DNA of 64,000 nucleotides from Rhynchopus sp. YZ270_cl-10 (lineage: Eukaryota; Euglenozoa; Diplonemea; Diplonemida; Diplonemidae). Under the pieces are notes generated by a model that was given only the letters and a program-made list of their open reading frames with translations, was not told where the DNA came from and searched no databases. Of this stretch, positions 51,958 to 60,053 are shown piece by piece (within the stretch, counting starts at the first letter, position 1; each line of letters opens with the position of its first letter). Location: NCBI GenBank assembly GCA_964035575.1, contig OZ037857.1, forward strand, positions 496,001-560,000, read 5' to 3'. The position numbers and the translations under genes were made by a program.

Positions 51958-52154
51958 TTGTCGTGGTGGCACACAAAAAGGCACACCCCTCTGTGGAAGG
52001 TGCTTCTGTGTGCCGTGTTTGATCCCTTTTTAGTGGGGTCTGGGATTGGTAGGGTTGGTAGTGTTGGAGAAGGGGGAGGGGGGAGGGAGGGAGGGAAGAT
52101 GAACCTAATCTCTGTGCACGGCGAGGCTGTGTAACAAGTGACAGTGTACACGAT

Positions 52155-52517
52155 TTGGGACAGTCAGCGGCGTTCAGCAACCTGCTGAACGTGCTCCACG
52201 CAGTGCGCGTGGAGAAGAAGCAGCGGGAGGCGGACCGCCAGTGGCGGGTCCGCACAACACTGCGGACGTGGACGGTGGGGAAAAAAAGGAAGACGGGGGA
52301 AAAGCGGTTCCGAAAGTACCTGGGGGACATGAAGAACCGGAGTGTGCACAAACAACACATAGAGGAATTGTGGGCGGAGAAGGGGAAGGACGAGGTACTA
52401 AAGTACCAACTGCGACTAAAAGTCGCACAAGAATCCCGCAAAGAGCGGGACAAACTGGGCACGAGTCCGTGGGAAGGGGGGGTCCCGGAGGCGGACGCGG
52501 AGTGGGATGGATATTAA
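52155..52517 (+). CDS. Possible small basic protein, start unresolved
   Basis: A plus-strand frame of about 118 codons, rich in Lys, Arg, Glu and Trp and probably helical; it ends in an acidic GVPEADAEWDGY tail. Base composition is gene-like (GC-rich against an AT-rich background). The frame is open from 52062 but has no ATG before an internal Met about 58 codons in, so it needs an upstream exon or is not a gene. One option is ATG at 52099 with splicing of GTGTAA...GACAG (52129-52163) to 52164, but that 35-nt intron lacks the GTATGT start seen elsewhere. It would be divergent from the transporter and the only plus-strand gene in the window. Family not recognised. Confidence 0.35.
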   Translation: MGQSAAFSNLLNVLHAVRVEKKQREADRQWRVRTTLRTWTVGKKRKTGEKRFRKYLGDMKNRSVHKQHIEELWAEKGKDEVLKYQLRLKVAQESRKERDKLGTSPWEGGVPEADAEWDGY

Positions 52518-52530
52518 AAAAGTACCCCAC

Positions 52531-52550
52531 CCCCCACACGGAACATGCCA
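52531..52550. repeat. 20-base direct repeat, first copy (second at 52640-52659)
   Basis: An identical 20-base block (CCCCCACACGG followed by AACATGCCA) occurs at 52531-52550 and 52640-52659, downstream of the plus-strand frame. The second copy is preceded by TTTAAAA. Confidence 0.85.
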
Positions 52551-52985
52551 CACACACATTTCTTGTGTAACTCATCTACGTTGGTCAGGACGCGTCTTTA
52601 TCTAATTTTACATCTTTGATGTTTCTGCAGATTTAAAACCCCCCACACGGAACATGCCAACATAACACAGACACACAGTGTCATGTGACATGGAGATATG
52701 AAATCTGATCTCAGGGGAAAATAGCGCTCTCTCGACAAAAGGTGTTGCATAGTACACAAAAATATCGTTTGCAGCTTGGGTTTGAGGCTAAGGAACAGAG
52801 AAGGAATTTTGCTGACCCGGACATAGGGTTATCAAACCCAGAGAGTAGGGAGACAAAAAATCGGAATCTTTTTTTTTTAAATACATCGGGGGAGGATAAG
52901 AACTGCATCCTTTGGGGGAAAAAATCCAACACTATTTTTGAAACTTTCTAAATCTAAAATCCTTCTAAAAAAATCAACAAAATAC

Positions 52986-53807
52986 TCATTCAACCTTTTG
53001 CCTACTCAACTCATCTATGAGTGCCTGCAGGTCTGCTGGATGTTTTACCAGCTTCCTGACTGCCTTGGCGGCAGACTTGGTACGCACCCTTTGCGCCATA
53101 TCTGGTGGGAGACTCGCATGCGATGATGTGACCTGCACTGCACCTGTCGAGTCATCCCAACGACAGGAGTGGCTCAGCCGTTTTCTGCTCTCTCTTCTGG
53201 ACCCCCCTCCTCCTCCTCCACCTCCACCTCCACCTCCACCTCCACCTCCCACCTTCACTGGAACCTCCTTTTCTTCCACCTTTTCTACCACCTTCTCAAC
53301 CTTCCTCCTCTCCTTCCTCACCTTTGCGCTATGTGTTCGTTGTCGTGAAAGCTCTTTGAAACCTCCGATACCCCCCATGCCACTACCACCACTAGAAGCA
53401 CCCCCTCCACACGCCATCAACGCCTCATCCACATGAGAACGTGACGGAATTGTTTGAGCCGTGAAGTCAGGATGGAGTGGTGTTTGTATTGTTGGTGGGG
53501 TAGGTTGCGTGGGGGTAGGGGTCGGAGGAGCGGACAGTGCATGGGGAATCGAGCAGGCAAGGCAAAGACGTGTCAGACGACGCGCCACGCTTGGTGTACT
53601 AGGATCCGAGCTGAGTAAACGTATACACTCCTCCCGACGCACCCCTGAAGGGCATTTATACACCACACGGAGACGCTGCAACCCCGGTTCATACGCCATC
53701 TCCGTCACCACCCCCCGCGCAGTCCACAGCTCCTTCCCTGTGTCGCCTTCCTTCAACACAAAGGTGCTCCTCTCCCCATCAGACCCCTTAACAGATAACA
53801 CCTCCAT
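52986..53807 (-). CDS. Unrecognised basic protein with a polyglycine run
   Basis: Single exon, 273 residues from the ATG at 53807. The first 80 residues look folded (alternating hydrophobic strands, VVTEMAYEPGLQRLRVVYKCPSG), followed by a Pro/Thr linker (about 98-120), a charged KVRKERRKVEKVVEKVEEKE helix, an uninterrupted run of about 17 glycines near 195-212 from a GGT/GGA repeat, and a basic C-terminal part ending in a helix, LVKHPADLQALIDELSRQK. No catalytic motif or membrane segment is visible. The glycine run comes from a triplet repeat (53206-53248) that could vary in length between strains. The frame and GC-rich coding composition support a real gene; the function is unknown. Confidence 0.6.
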   Translation of the reverse strand: MEVLSVKGSDGERSTFVLKEGDTGKELWTARGVVTEMAYEPGLQRLRVVYKCPSGVRREECIRLLSSDPSTPSVARRLTRLCLACSIPHALSAPPTPTPTQPTPPTIQTPLHPDFTAQTIPSRSHVDEALMACGGGASSGGSGMGGIGGFKELSRQRTHSAKVRKERRKVEKVVEKVEEKEVPVKVGGGGGGGGGGGGGGGGSRRESRKRLSHSCRWDDSTGAVQVTSSHASLPPDMAQRVRTKSAAKAVRKLVKHPADLQALIDELSRQKVE

Positions 53808-53838
53808 CTGAACGTGGTTGGGCAAAGGTTGGAAGAAT

Positions 53839-54198
53839 TTAATAGGTCAACAAAGCATTTGGGGAGGGGTTGTGGTCTGGATGAGGGGTTTTCAAAAAAG
53901 GTGGTTCAACTAAAAGGCAGTAAGGACTCAAGAGGAAAGTGAAGATGTTGTGTAAAGTGCCGTCCATTTGACCTTTTATTAAAGAGAAGTACTTCTGCGA
54001 TGCAAGAGCGGCAGCTGTATAGAACCCAACGATGGAGAAACAGATGGTAGGCAAGCTTAAGAATGTGGAGGAATACACGCTACCCGATCGTGGGGGAAAA
54101 TCTGACAACGGAGGAGGGGGAGGAAGAGGGTTCCATTTGTGCTGTGCACACCCCACCTGTTCTTTGAACAGCTGAGGTGGCTTTGAAGCGGACAACAA
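53839..54198 (-). other. Possible fragment related to the C-terminus of the TMEM180-like transporter
   Basis: An open stretch without an ATG start encodes a hydrophobic segment (TFLSLPTICFSIVGF, then ASQKYFSLIKGQM) that lines up loosely with the end of the neighbouring transporter (TFAIPLVFTSLEMII, then LSGQYLSFIKTAM). The match is about 30 residues and was made by eye. It could be the remnant of a second copy, or chance similarity between hydrophobic helices. Confidence 0.2.
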
Positions 54199-54225
54199 AA
54201 AGAAAATTAAAGAAGAAAAGTTTAT

Positions 54226-54261
54226 AAGATGACCCTAAGCCTCTCGTTGCTTAGTCACCTT
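54226..54261 (-). repeat. Spacer-family hairpin D1
   Basis: On the plus strand: AAGATGA, CTAAGC, loop CTCTCGTT, GCTTAG, TCACCTT. The outer AAGATGA and TCACCTT arms also pair with one mismatch. About 40 bases are nearly identical to 59229-59263. Confidence 0.7.
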
Positions 54262-54271
54262 GAAAGAAATC

Positions 54272-54291
54272 GAAGTTGAATGTGCGCACTT
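54272..54291 (-). repeat. Short hairpin related to spacer family F
   Basis: GAAGTTGAATGTGCGCACTTC starts with the family box and folds on itself, 10 bases after D1. A spacer pair of this kind also occurs at 56453-56541. Confidence 0.4.
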
Positions 54292-54540
54292 CTGGGATGG
54301 GTGCATAAAACAAAAAAAATGAAGATATAAAAGAACAGATAAAACCCAAAAAATAATGGAAAAACGGAAGCTTGAAAACTAGACAAGACTTGCACAGACG
54401 GAGGCAACTGATGCAAACGTGAGCACCTGCGGTGCCTTGCTGCGCACACCCATCAAAACAACAACAAATAAGCTAGAGGAAGCAAGAAAGGAAAAGGCTT
54501 CTGCACAAGAAGTGCAGACAAACCATGTATCAATGGGGTG

Positions 54541-54577
54541 AGATGAATGCACCTCGCCATCACGGGGCACAGACATC
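54541..54577 (-). repeat. Weak spacer-family hairpin E4
   Basis: GAGATGAATGCACCTCGCC and a later GGGGCAC, GACATC. The box and CCTC loop are present; the stem is imperfect. Confidence 0.3.
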
Positions 54578-55062
54578 TAACAAAACACGTGCTCTCTGTA
54601 TGTGCACATGGATCAACGGGTGAGAAAGAAAACGTAGCAAGAACTGTAGCATCCTTTTTTTTAAACATGCAGCACGGCACCCAACCAAGAAAGACACAAA
54701 CCACACCAGCGGAGTTGCAAGCAACAGCATGCTGTCATGTGCGCAATTGCACTTATGACACAGCCCAATTACACGCTTAGCAAATCAAATTAGGTGAAAT
54801 GCAGATAAAGAGCAAGGTGGAACTGCTTCAGCACACAGAGGCAACAACCCAAACAACGGATAGGGAAGTTAGTGGCGTGCACGTGGTGCGGATAAAAGAA
54901 AGGCGTGTACGAGCTACGTCATGATGTAAAATGTAAAATGAGTTATAAAGTCGAAGGTGCAAAAATAAAATAAAATAAAACTCGTAATGCTAGGAGAGGT
55001 TGGCCTTGGTTTCAGAATTCGAAGAAGCAAATTACGAACAGCACACTGCAAACAGTGCTGCT

Positions 55063-55419
55063 CTACAGCTTCTTGGCTAGCATGTGTGTCATCTTCCCTG
55101 CAGCGTTGAAGGTGACTGTGTGCTGCACTGTCATCTTCAGAAAGAGCCACTCAAACTTGATCTGGCGTGTCGCAACACCAGGCTTCACAAGGCGCCAAGG
55201 CTCCTCACTGATCATCTTGAAGTCGTCTTTGTCCTCGCTCTTCCACTTCTTCAGGATCTTCGCCTTTCCCTTGTAGGTGCTGGACCCTATCACCCCAGGC
55301 ACGTCGATCACTGTATCATCGGTCACGAACAGGTCCGCGGCTTCGGCACTCTTCTTCGCCCTGCGCAGGTCGACAAAGCGTGTGGCAAGCTCGACAGGGT
55401 TGATCTCAGACAGGGACAT
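55063..55419 (-). CDS. NTF2/SnoaL-like small protein
   Basis: Single exon, 118 residues from the ATG at 55419. The order helix (ELATRFVDLRRAKKSAEAADLFVTDD), then DVPGVIGSSTYKGKAKILKKWKSED, then three long strands rich in alternating hydrophobics (VKPGVATRQIKFEWLFLKMTVQHTVTFNAAGKMTHMLAKKL) fits the NTF2-like cone fold. In that fold the early Asp-Asp and the G-x-x-x-I segment line a pocket. Some members are enzymes and others bind partners; no conserved catalytic set can be fixed here. It has no signal peptide, so it is probably cytosolic. The length is typical of single-domain SnoaL-like proteins. Confidence 0.7.
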   Translation of the reverse strand: MSLSEINPVELATRFVDLRRAKKSAEAADLFVTDDTVIDVPGVIGSSTYKGKAKILKKWKSEDKDDFKMISEEPWRLVKPGVATRQIKFEWLFLKMTVQHTVTFNAAGKMTHMLAKKL

Positions 55420-55877
55420 TGTGCTTTTGGAAAGGGTGGTGTGTATGGTGTGGAGTGATGATACTCTGTGGGGTGAGAGGCTAACATTAGCTACTAAAAT
55501 TCGCGAAGTGAAGTACAAAGGGGAGATGACGGAGACTAGGGGAGAGCTGTAAAAAGAGATAACATTTTTTTTTCTTTGTTTTGGAGGAAAGAGAAAGCGA
55601 AAATAGTTTTGTGGAGGGTAAGATGGGAGGTGGTATCTGTTGCTTGCATTGAGAAAAAAAGCAAAGGATTTTTTTTTTCTTTTCTTTTTTTGATTCGCAA
55701 AAACATCACAAAACGCAGAGAGTTTGTTTTGCTTTTGTTAGATCAACTAAAATAGAGCTGTATTCATTTTTAAACCCCCTAGGTTCTTGTATTACTGACA
55801 CCAGTGACGTGCCACACATTTTCCTTCTCTATTAATGCTCTCAAATCGACAAACGAAAAAATAACGTTTGGGTACAC

Positions 55878-55950
55878 GTGACCATGTGCCCCTGGGAAGC
55901 ATGCACGTTGCGTAGCGAAGAAACTAGAATGGTACCCGGGGCATGGTCAC
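55878..55950. repeat. Imperfect inverted repeat
   Basis: GTGACCATGTGCCCC at 55878-55892 pairs with GGGGCATGGTCAC at 55938-55950 (two bases bulged). A TATAAAA sequence follows at 55955. Function unknown. Confidence 0.5.
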
Positions 55951-55989
55951 CTCGTATAAAAGTCAACTGATTGCCATCTTCTTTCCAAT

Positions 55990-56024
<35 letters not shown>

Positions 56025-56164
56025 TAGTTGAAACGTACTAAAACGCAGCTCGGTCGTGCTCATGCAGAACCCCCACCCCGCCCCCCTCCATCATCTCAAC
56101 GCTTTCATTATTTTCAAACCCTTATACAACAATAAAAAGCGAGAAAGAAAAAAAATAGGATCAG

Positions 56165-56262
56165 TAGGTAAGTAAAAGTTGTTTTCTCTGATTGCACAAA
56201 AAATCCTCCTGTTTTGAGGGATGATTTGGCGACCGTACCCCGGTAATACTATTTCTCCTTTA
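56165..56262. repeat. Dispersed repeat C, copy 1
   Basis: Shares GTAAGTAAAAG, GATTGC, GATTTGGCGACCGTA and CTATTTCTCCTTT in order with 57767-57860. The most conserved part is the GGCGACCGTA block with the CTATTTCTCC block 15-20 bases later. Confidence 0.6.
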
Positions 56263-56452
56263 AATCAAGCTTCGTGGGAAGAGGAACCTCTTTAAAAAAA
56301 AACGGAGAAAAATATTTTTTCTGATAAGACAAAGCGGCCCGCACAGGGCTCAACACAAAGAGAGATCAATGATAGTTTTTTTTTTTTGTGAGAAGGAACG
56401 TAACCGAGACGAAAAAGAAAAAAAGAGGGGCAGAGGGGGAGAGGAAACTTTG

Positions 56453-56484
56453 CAAGATCAATGTGCCTCGAGTGCACACACATC
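56453..56484 (-). repeat. Spacer-family hairpin E2
   Basis: CAAGATCA, ATGTG, loop CCTCGAGTG, CACA, CACATC on the plus strand. It is followed 23 bases later by hairpin D3. Confidence 0.5.
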
Positions 56485-56506
56485 TAGAAAATGAAGTAAA
56501 ATTTGT

Positions 56507-56541
56507 AAGATGAACCTAAGCCTCTCGCGTGCTTAGTCATC
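56507..56541 (-). repeat. Spacer-family hairpin D3
   Basis: AAGATGA, CCTAAGC, loop CTCTCGCGT, GCTTAG, TCATC on the plus strand. The outer arms AAGATGA and TCATC pair. Confidence 0.65.
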
Positions 56542-56594
56542 GCAGAAGGGGATGCGTGGTTTATAACATTATGCACACAAAACATTTTTTTATG

Positions 56595-56648
56595 TTTGAA
56601 AACTTTGTTTGGTAGTAGCGCAGACACCCGAGAATGCACTCCACTATA
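56595..56648. repeat. Dispersed repeat B, copy 1
   Basis: TTTGAAAAC, GTAG, AGACACCCGA and ACTCCACTATA occur in this order here and at 58866-58917. The GTAG and CTCCACTA ends can pair across an ACACCCGA loop. Confidence 0.6.
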
Positions 56649-57253
56649 CAGAAACAGTTAAAATAACAACCGTGTCCCTGGTATTTTCCCCATTTTTTTG
56701 GCTTCGCATCCCCTCCAGGAAACCCTGGTAAGAGACGTGAATGATTAAATGTGACAAAATCTCAGGACAGAGAGGAAATATCGTTTTTTTTCGCATACAG
56801 AGTGAAAAACCCACTGTTTTAGTTAGGGAAATAATTTGCTTTTGGGTGTCGGAATTTTCCAGAATTAGCTAGCACAGCCTGCAAATTCCAGTGAAGAACT
56901 CTCCACCGAAGAAAAAAAAAAAACGTGAAAATCACGGGGGGGGGGGAAAAAATCTTCACAGCAGAAACTCTGTTCGTATATGAGACAATTCTGCCGACAG
57001 AAGCAGACCACAGTTTTTCTTCGTATTTTGTATTGCAAAAAAAATGCAAAATAAAAAGATGAGTGCACTTCTTGTACCCACATCAACGAAAATATAAAAA
57101 AAAAAAGACGAAGAATATGTGGAACGCTTTTTCGTACTTGATGTCTTCATAAATAAAGTGGTTCGCTCGCTCTGTTTTTTGTTTTTTTTTTTTTGCTTCT
57201 GGGAATGACCCCAAAGCTTCTTTGCTGTTGTAGAGCGCGAATAGAATAAAGCC

Positions 57254-57319
57254 ACACAACGGTGAAGTAAATGACTTGATTTATGGTTTCACCGTTGGCT
57301 TACTTTCACCGTCGTGTGA
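57254..57319. repeat. Inverted-repeat element, 66 bp
   Basis: Arms CACACAACGGTGAAGTAA (57254-57271) and TTACTTTCACCGTCGTGTG (57301-57319) are complementary with one mismatch and one extra base. Confidence 0.7.
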
Positions 57320-57345
57320 ACTAATAGCTCCACCCACCCCCCGTA

Positions 57346-57453
57346 GTGGTGGCTGTACTGTGATAATTGCCCCATCACAATACATAATACAGCTGTATTG
57401 TGATGTGTATTATGCATTGTGGCGAGGAAATTATCACAGTACAGCCATCACTC
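57346..57453. repeat. Foldback element, 108 bp, with nested palindromes
   Basis: Arms of 24 bases (57346-57369 and 57430-57453) are complementary with one mismatch. Between them lie CATCACAATACA and its exact complement and a second overlapping pair (CATAATACA), so two alternative inner hairpins are possible. Flanked by C-rich runs on both sides; no clear target duplication. Confidence 0.7.
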
Positions 57454-57573
57454 CCCCCCTGAAAGAGCTTCAATCTTCAATGGGCGAACAGTGTTCACAT
57501 TCATTTAACATCATTCCCAATATCAAATGATGTAACCCATGGGTAGAGTGTCGATAAAAGATGAATCTATTTA

Positions 57574-57673
57574 CAGTCATCCAACAAAGGTTGGTGGGGT
57601 AAAAACCCACCAAATTTTTTCGAGACCCCAAACCCACCAACCTTTTTACCCACCAACGTTTGTTGGATGACTG
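57574..57673. mobile_element. TA-flanked MITE-like element, 100 bp
   Basis: Starts CAGTCATCCAACAAA and ends TTTGTTGGATGACTG, each abutting TA (57572-57573 and 57674-57675). Arms continue inward as GTTGGTGGG and TAAAAA with small differences. CAGT ends and TA duplication are typical of Tc1/mariner-derived MITEs. Confidence 0.75.
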
Positions 57674-57766
57674 TAGTCTGATTAGATTATTCTTTGGTTT
57701 ATTCATCAGTCGTTTGTTTGTTTTTTTTGAATCTGTTTAGTCATCTTGAAGAAAAAAAGTAACACT

Positions 57767-57860
57767 GATAAGTAAAAGGAAAAAAAGTTTTTTCGTTGAT
57801 TGCTCAATTACCCTTGGCGGGGTGATTGGCGACCGTATCGGAGGAACTATTTCTCCTTTT
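57767..57860. repeat. Dispersed repeat C, copy 2
   Basis: See the copy at 56165-56262. Here GGAG and CTCC on either side of AACTATTT can form a small stem. Confidence 0.6.
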
Positions 57861-58254
57861 GAGCTAGTAGGTACAAAAAAGAAAGGTGGGACAATCCGTA
57901 AAAAAAGGCCCGTCTAGGGTATACCCCAAACCCCAACAAGAAGCCACACCAAAAAAAAAAAATTAAAACGAAAAAAATATTCCCGAATAACATCCTGTGA
58001 TCACGCAGGGGGATATGAGGGGGGGAAAGCCACCATGAATTGCGTACACCACTGTAGCTCTGCAGGCCAAAAGAGCACTGTGGACACTGCAGAGGGTGTG
58101 TGGACGCTTCGGTGGGTTTCTTCTTTTTATAGCATTTTCTTGGGTTCGTTATAGCAGCACAGGACTCGGGGACATCGGGAAAAGTGTATATTGCACACAA
58201 AGGGGAGGCGGCAATACCACAATTCCAACAAAAAAAATATTTCAAAAAAAAAGT

Positions 58255-58296
58255 GAAGTTGATAGTGCAAACACCTCTGGGACGCACTGATACTTC
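58255..58296 (-). repeat. Spacer-family hairpin F2
   Basis: GAAGTTGA, TAGTGC, loop AAACACCTCTGGGAC, GCACT, GATACTTC on the plus strand: inner stem AGTGC with GCACT, outer GAAGT with ACTTC. Confidence 0.6.
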
Positions 58297-58481
58297 GATA
58301 GAAAGTGTGGAGGGGAGGGGGTGGGGTGCCCACCTGATTTTGAAGCGCATTGGGAGGGCGTTGGGATGCATTGGGAGGCAGGTACCTGATTTTGCAGGTG
58401 GCCCACCATGGTTGTTACCCCGCAGATAGGTCCGGAAACGACAGGTTAACTGATATACCGTGTAAAACTGCACTGGGTACA

Positions 58482-58579
58482 AAGTTGACTTGAAAATACA
58501 AAAGCCCTCTCGTGACAGTGTACCTCAATGCATGACCGGGTGGACCCCAGCCATGCAGTCTTACATCCATTTCGATAAA
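58482..58579 (-). repeat. Spacer-family element A3 (long form)
   Basis: AAGTTGACTTGAAAATAC, AGCCCTCTCGTGACAGTGTACC, then a TGCATG...CATGCA hairpin around GGGTGGACCCC and a CATCCATTTCGAT end. Paralogous to 44127-44213. Confidence 0.65.
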
Positions 58580-58865
58580 ATTGTTGGGGTAAAGAGAAAG
58601 AAAGACAAAAAAAAGCGTGGGCGGGTTGGCAGCGAGTGCACATGGGGGGTATTTTTCTCTCTGCAGCGTTTTAAACCTTTTTTGAAAACATATCTGCGCT
58701 TCAACACTTTTACGAAGACAGAACACGTCTAAAGGAAGGCAAAATTGCAAAATAAAATAAAATAGAAAAAAAAACATAAAAGACAACCGGGAGGGAGAGA
58801 AAGAGGACACAATGGCACTGGGAAGAACGACACTTTTTTTTCTAAAAAAAAGTTCATTTTTTTTT

Positions 58866-58917
58866 TTTGAAAACTTGGTTGTTTTAGTGTAGACACCCGA
58901 AGATGAACTCCACTATA
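58866..58917. repeat. Dispersed repeat B, copy 2
   Basis: See 56595-56648. Here TAGTGTAG and CTCCACTA form the arms, and the loop contains GAAGATGA, the box of the spacer hairpin family. Confidence 0.6.
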
Positions 58918-59228
58918 ATTTTTTTTTACAAAAGATGTCGTCACCCACATGAACAATAATGTGACCATGTCTTTAAAAAGAGATCGGGTCTTTGTTTGTG
59001 CGCTCAGTCGGGCATATCAAAAAGGTGGAAAAAGTGTGAACTGCAATTGGTGTTGTCATTTTTGTAAATCAAAGTGAATCAAGTCTCCAATCACAAAAGC
59101 ATACTTTTTGTTTTCCCCGTTTTGTTTGCCCAAAAAAAAGCGCTGCCTTCAATACTTTTGTACTGACAACTAAAAGATGTCGTAAAAAAAGAGAGGTTCA
59201 TAGAAAGGAAAAAAAAAGAAAAGTTTAT

Positions 59229-59263
59229 AAGATGATCCTAAGCCTCTCATGCTTAGTCACCTT
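59229..59263 (-). repeat. Spacer-family hairpin D2
   Basis: AAGATGA, CCTAAGC, loop CTCTCAT, GCTTAG, TCACCTT on the plus strand, preceded by AAAGTTTAT exactly as at 54226-54261. Confidence 0.7.
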
Positions 59264-59336
59264 TTAAAACCTTCAAAAAGAGAGAAAAAAAAGAGCACCT
59301 CGCCTAGAAATCAAAGGAATGAAACTATCCATAATA

Positions 59337-59786
59337 CCGTCTTTTGAAAAATTATGGACCAGAAAAATAGGTCCATAAAAAAAAAAAATCCCAAAAAGTC
59401 CATAATTGTTCTGGTCCATCATTGTTCTGGTCCATGTTATTTCTGGTCCATCTGTGTTAGGCTTTTTTTTTTTTGAACTTGTCCATTTTCAGACCCATTC
59501 CGAGCTTTCGGTACCGCACGTTGGCGGGGCATCTCGGCTCATATGTGGCCCGGTAGACCCATTCCGAGCTTTCCGGACAAGTTCAAAAAAAAAAACCCCC
59601 CATTCCGAGCTTTCTCCCCACACAAGCGGTCGTCAAAATTCTGGACAAGTACAAAAAAACCCCCACACATATGTCGGACCAGAAAAAGGTCCATAATAAA
59701 AAAAAATCCCAAAAGGTCCATAATTGTTCTGGTCCATCATTATTCTGGTCCATGTTATTTCTGGTCCATATTTTTTCAAAAGACGG
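59337..59786. mobile_element. TA-flanked inverted-repeat element (MITE-like, 450 bp)
   Basis: Ends CCGTCTTTTGAAAAA and its complement abut TA on both sides (59335-59336, 59787-59788); the arms extend about 33 bases through TATGGACCAGAAA. Inside, a block with repeated TTCTGGTCCAT units occurs twice (about 59399-59452 and 59717-59770), and CCCATTCCGAGCTTTC occurs three times. No transposase is encoded. Confidence 0.7.
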
Positions 59787-60053
59787 TATTTCTTTTCACA
59801 CAAAAGAAAATCATGAGCACACGGGTATCCGAAATACCCCCCTTTTTTTTTTTGAAAACGTGAAACACAATACAAACCACACAGGACACCCCCCCTATAA
59901 ACATGCAAAGACCTGCACACACAATACTACTAAAACAACTGAGCATATGAGGTATACGCAACTGCATCACATAGTAATAAGCCCCCAACGCCCCCCTCTC
60001 TCCCCCCTTTAAAACTACAACCCTTTTTGTTTGTAAAATTTTGAGTTGTTTCC

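Larger units (their letters stand above)
51958..52985. other. Spacer between the transporter and the 273-residue gene
   Basis: Apart from the doubtful plus-strand frame at 52155-52517 and the direct repeat at 52531/52640, I see only A/T-rich sequence, including a B-box-like hairpin near 52825-52846 that does not extend into a tRNA. Confidence 0.5.
53808..55062. other. Spacer between the 273-residue gene and the NTF2-like gene
   Basis: No confident gene. It holds a weak transporter-like fragment (53839-54198), spacer-family hairpins at 54226-54261, 54272-54291 and 54541-54577, and AT-rich sequence. Confidence 0.55.
55420..60053. other. 4.6-kb gene-poor spacer rich in repeats
   Basis: No supported gene. 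Open frames such as 57847-58482 on the minus strand are low-complexity and start within repeats. The region contains a poly-A run of 30 (55991-56020), members of every hairpin class, three consecutive inverted-repeat elements (57254-57673), and a 450-bp TA-flanked element (59337-59786). Confidence 0.65.

Noticed and set aside
52174-52575. Minus-strand open frame opposite the small plus-strand frame
   Set aside because: Pro/Cys/Ser-rich product without motifs. The plus-strand frame has the more protein-like composition, though neither is certain.
54226-54261. Hammerhead ribozyme, suggested by the GATGA before a stem
   Set aside because: The CUGAUGA box is not matched in full, and the GAAA that must follow stem II is absent in all copies.
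55991-56020. Poly-A run of 30 taken as the tail of a retroposed copy
   Set aside because: No gene-like sequence or target duplication precedes it. A/T runs of this kind are common in the spacers.
57847-58482. 211-codon minus-strand open frame
   Set aside because: It starts inside a spacer-family repeat, crosses the hairpin at 58255, and encodes low-complexity Phe/Lys-rich sequence.
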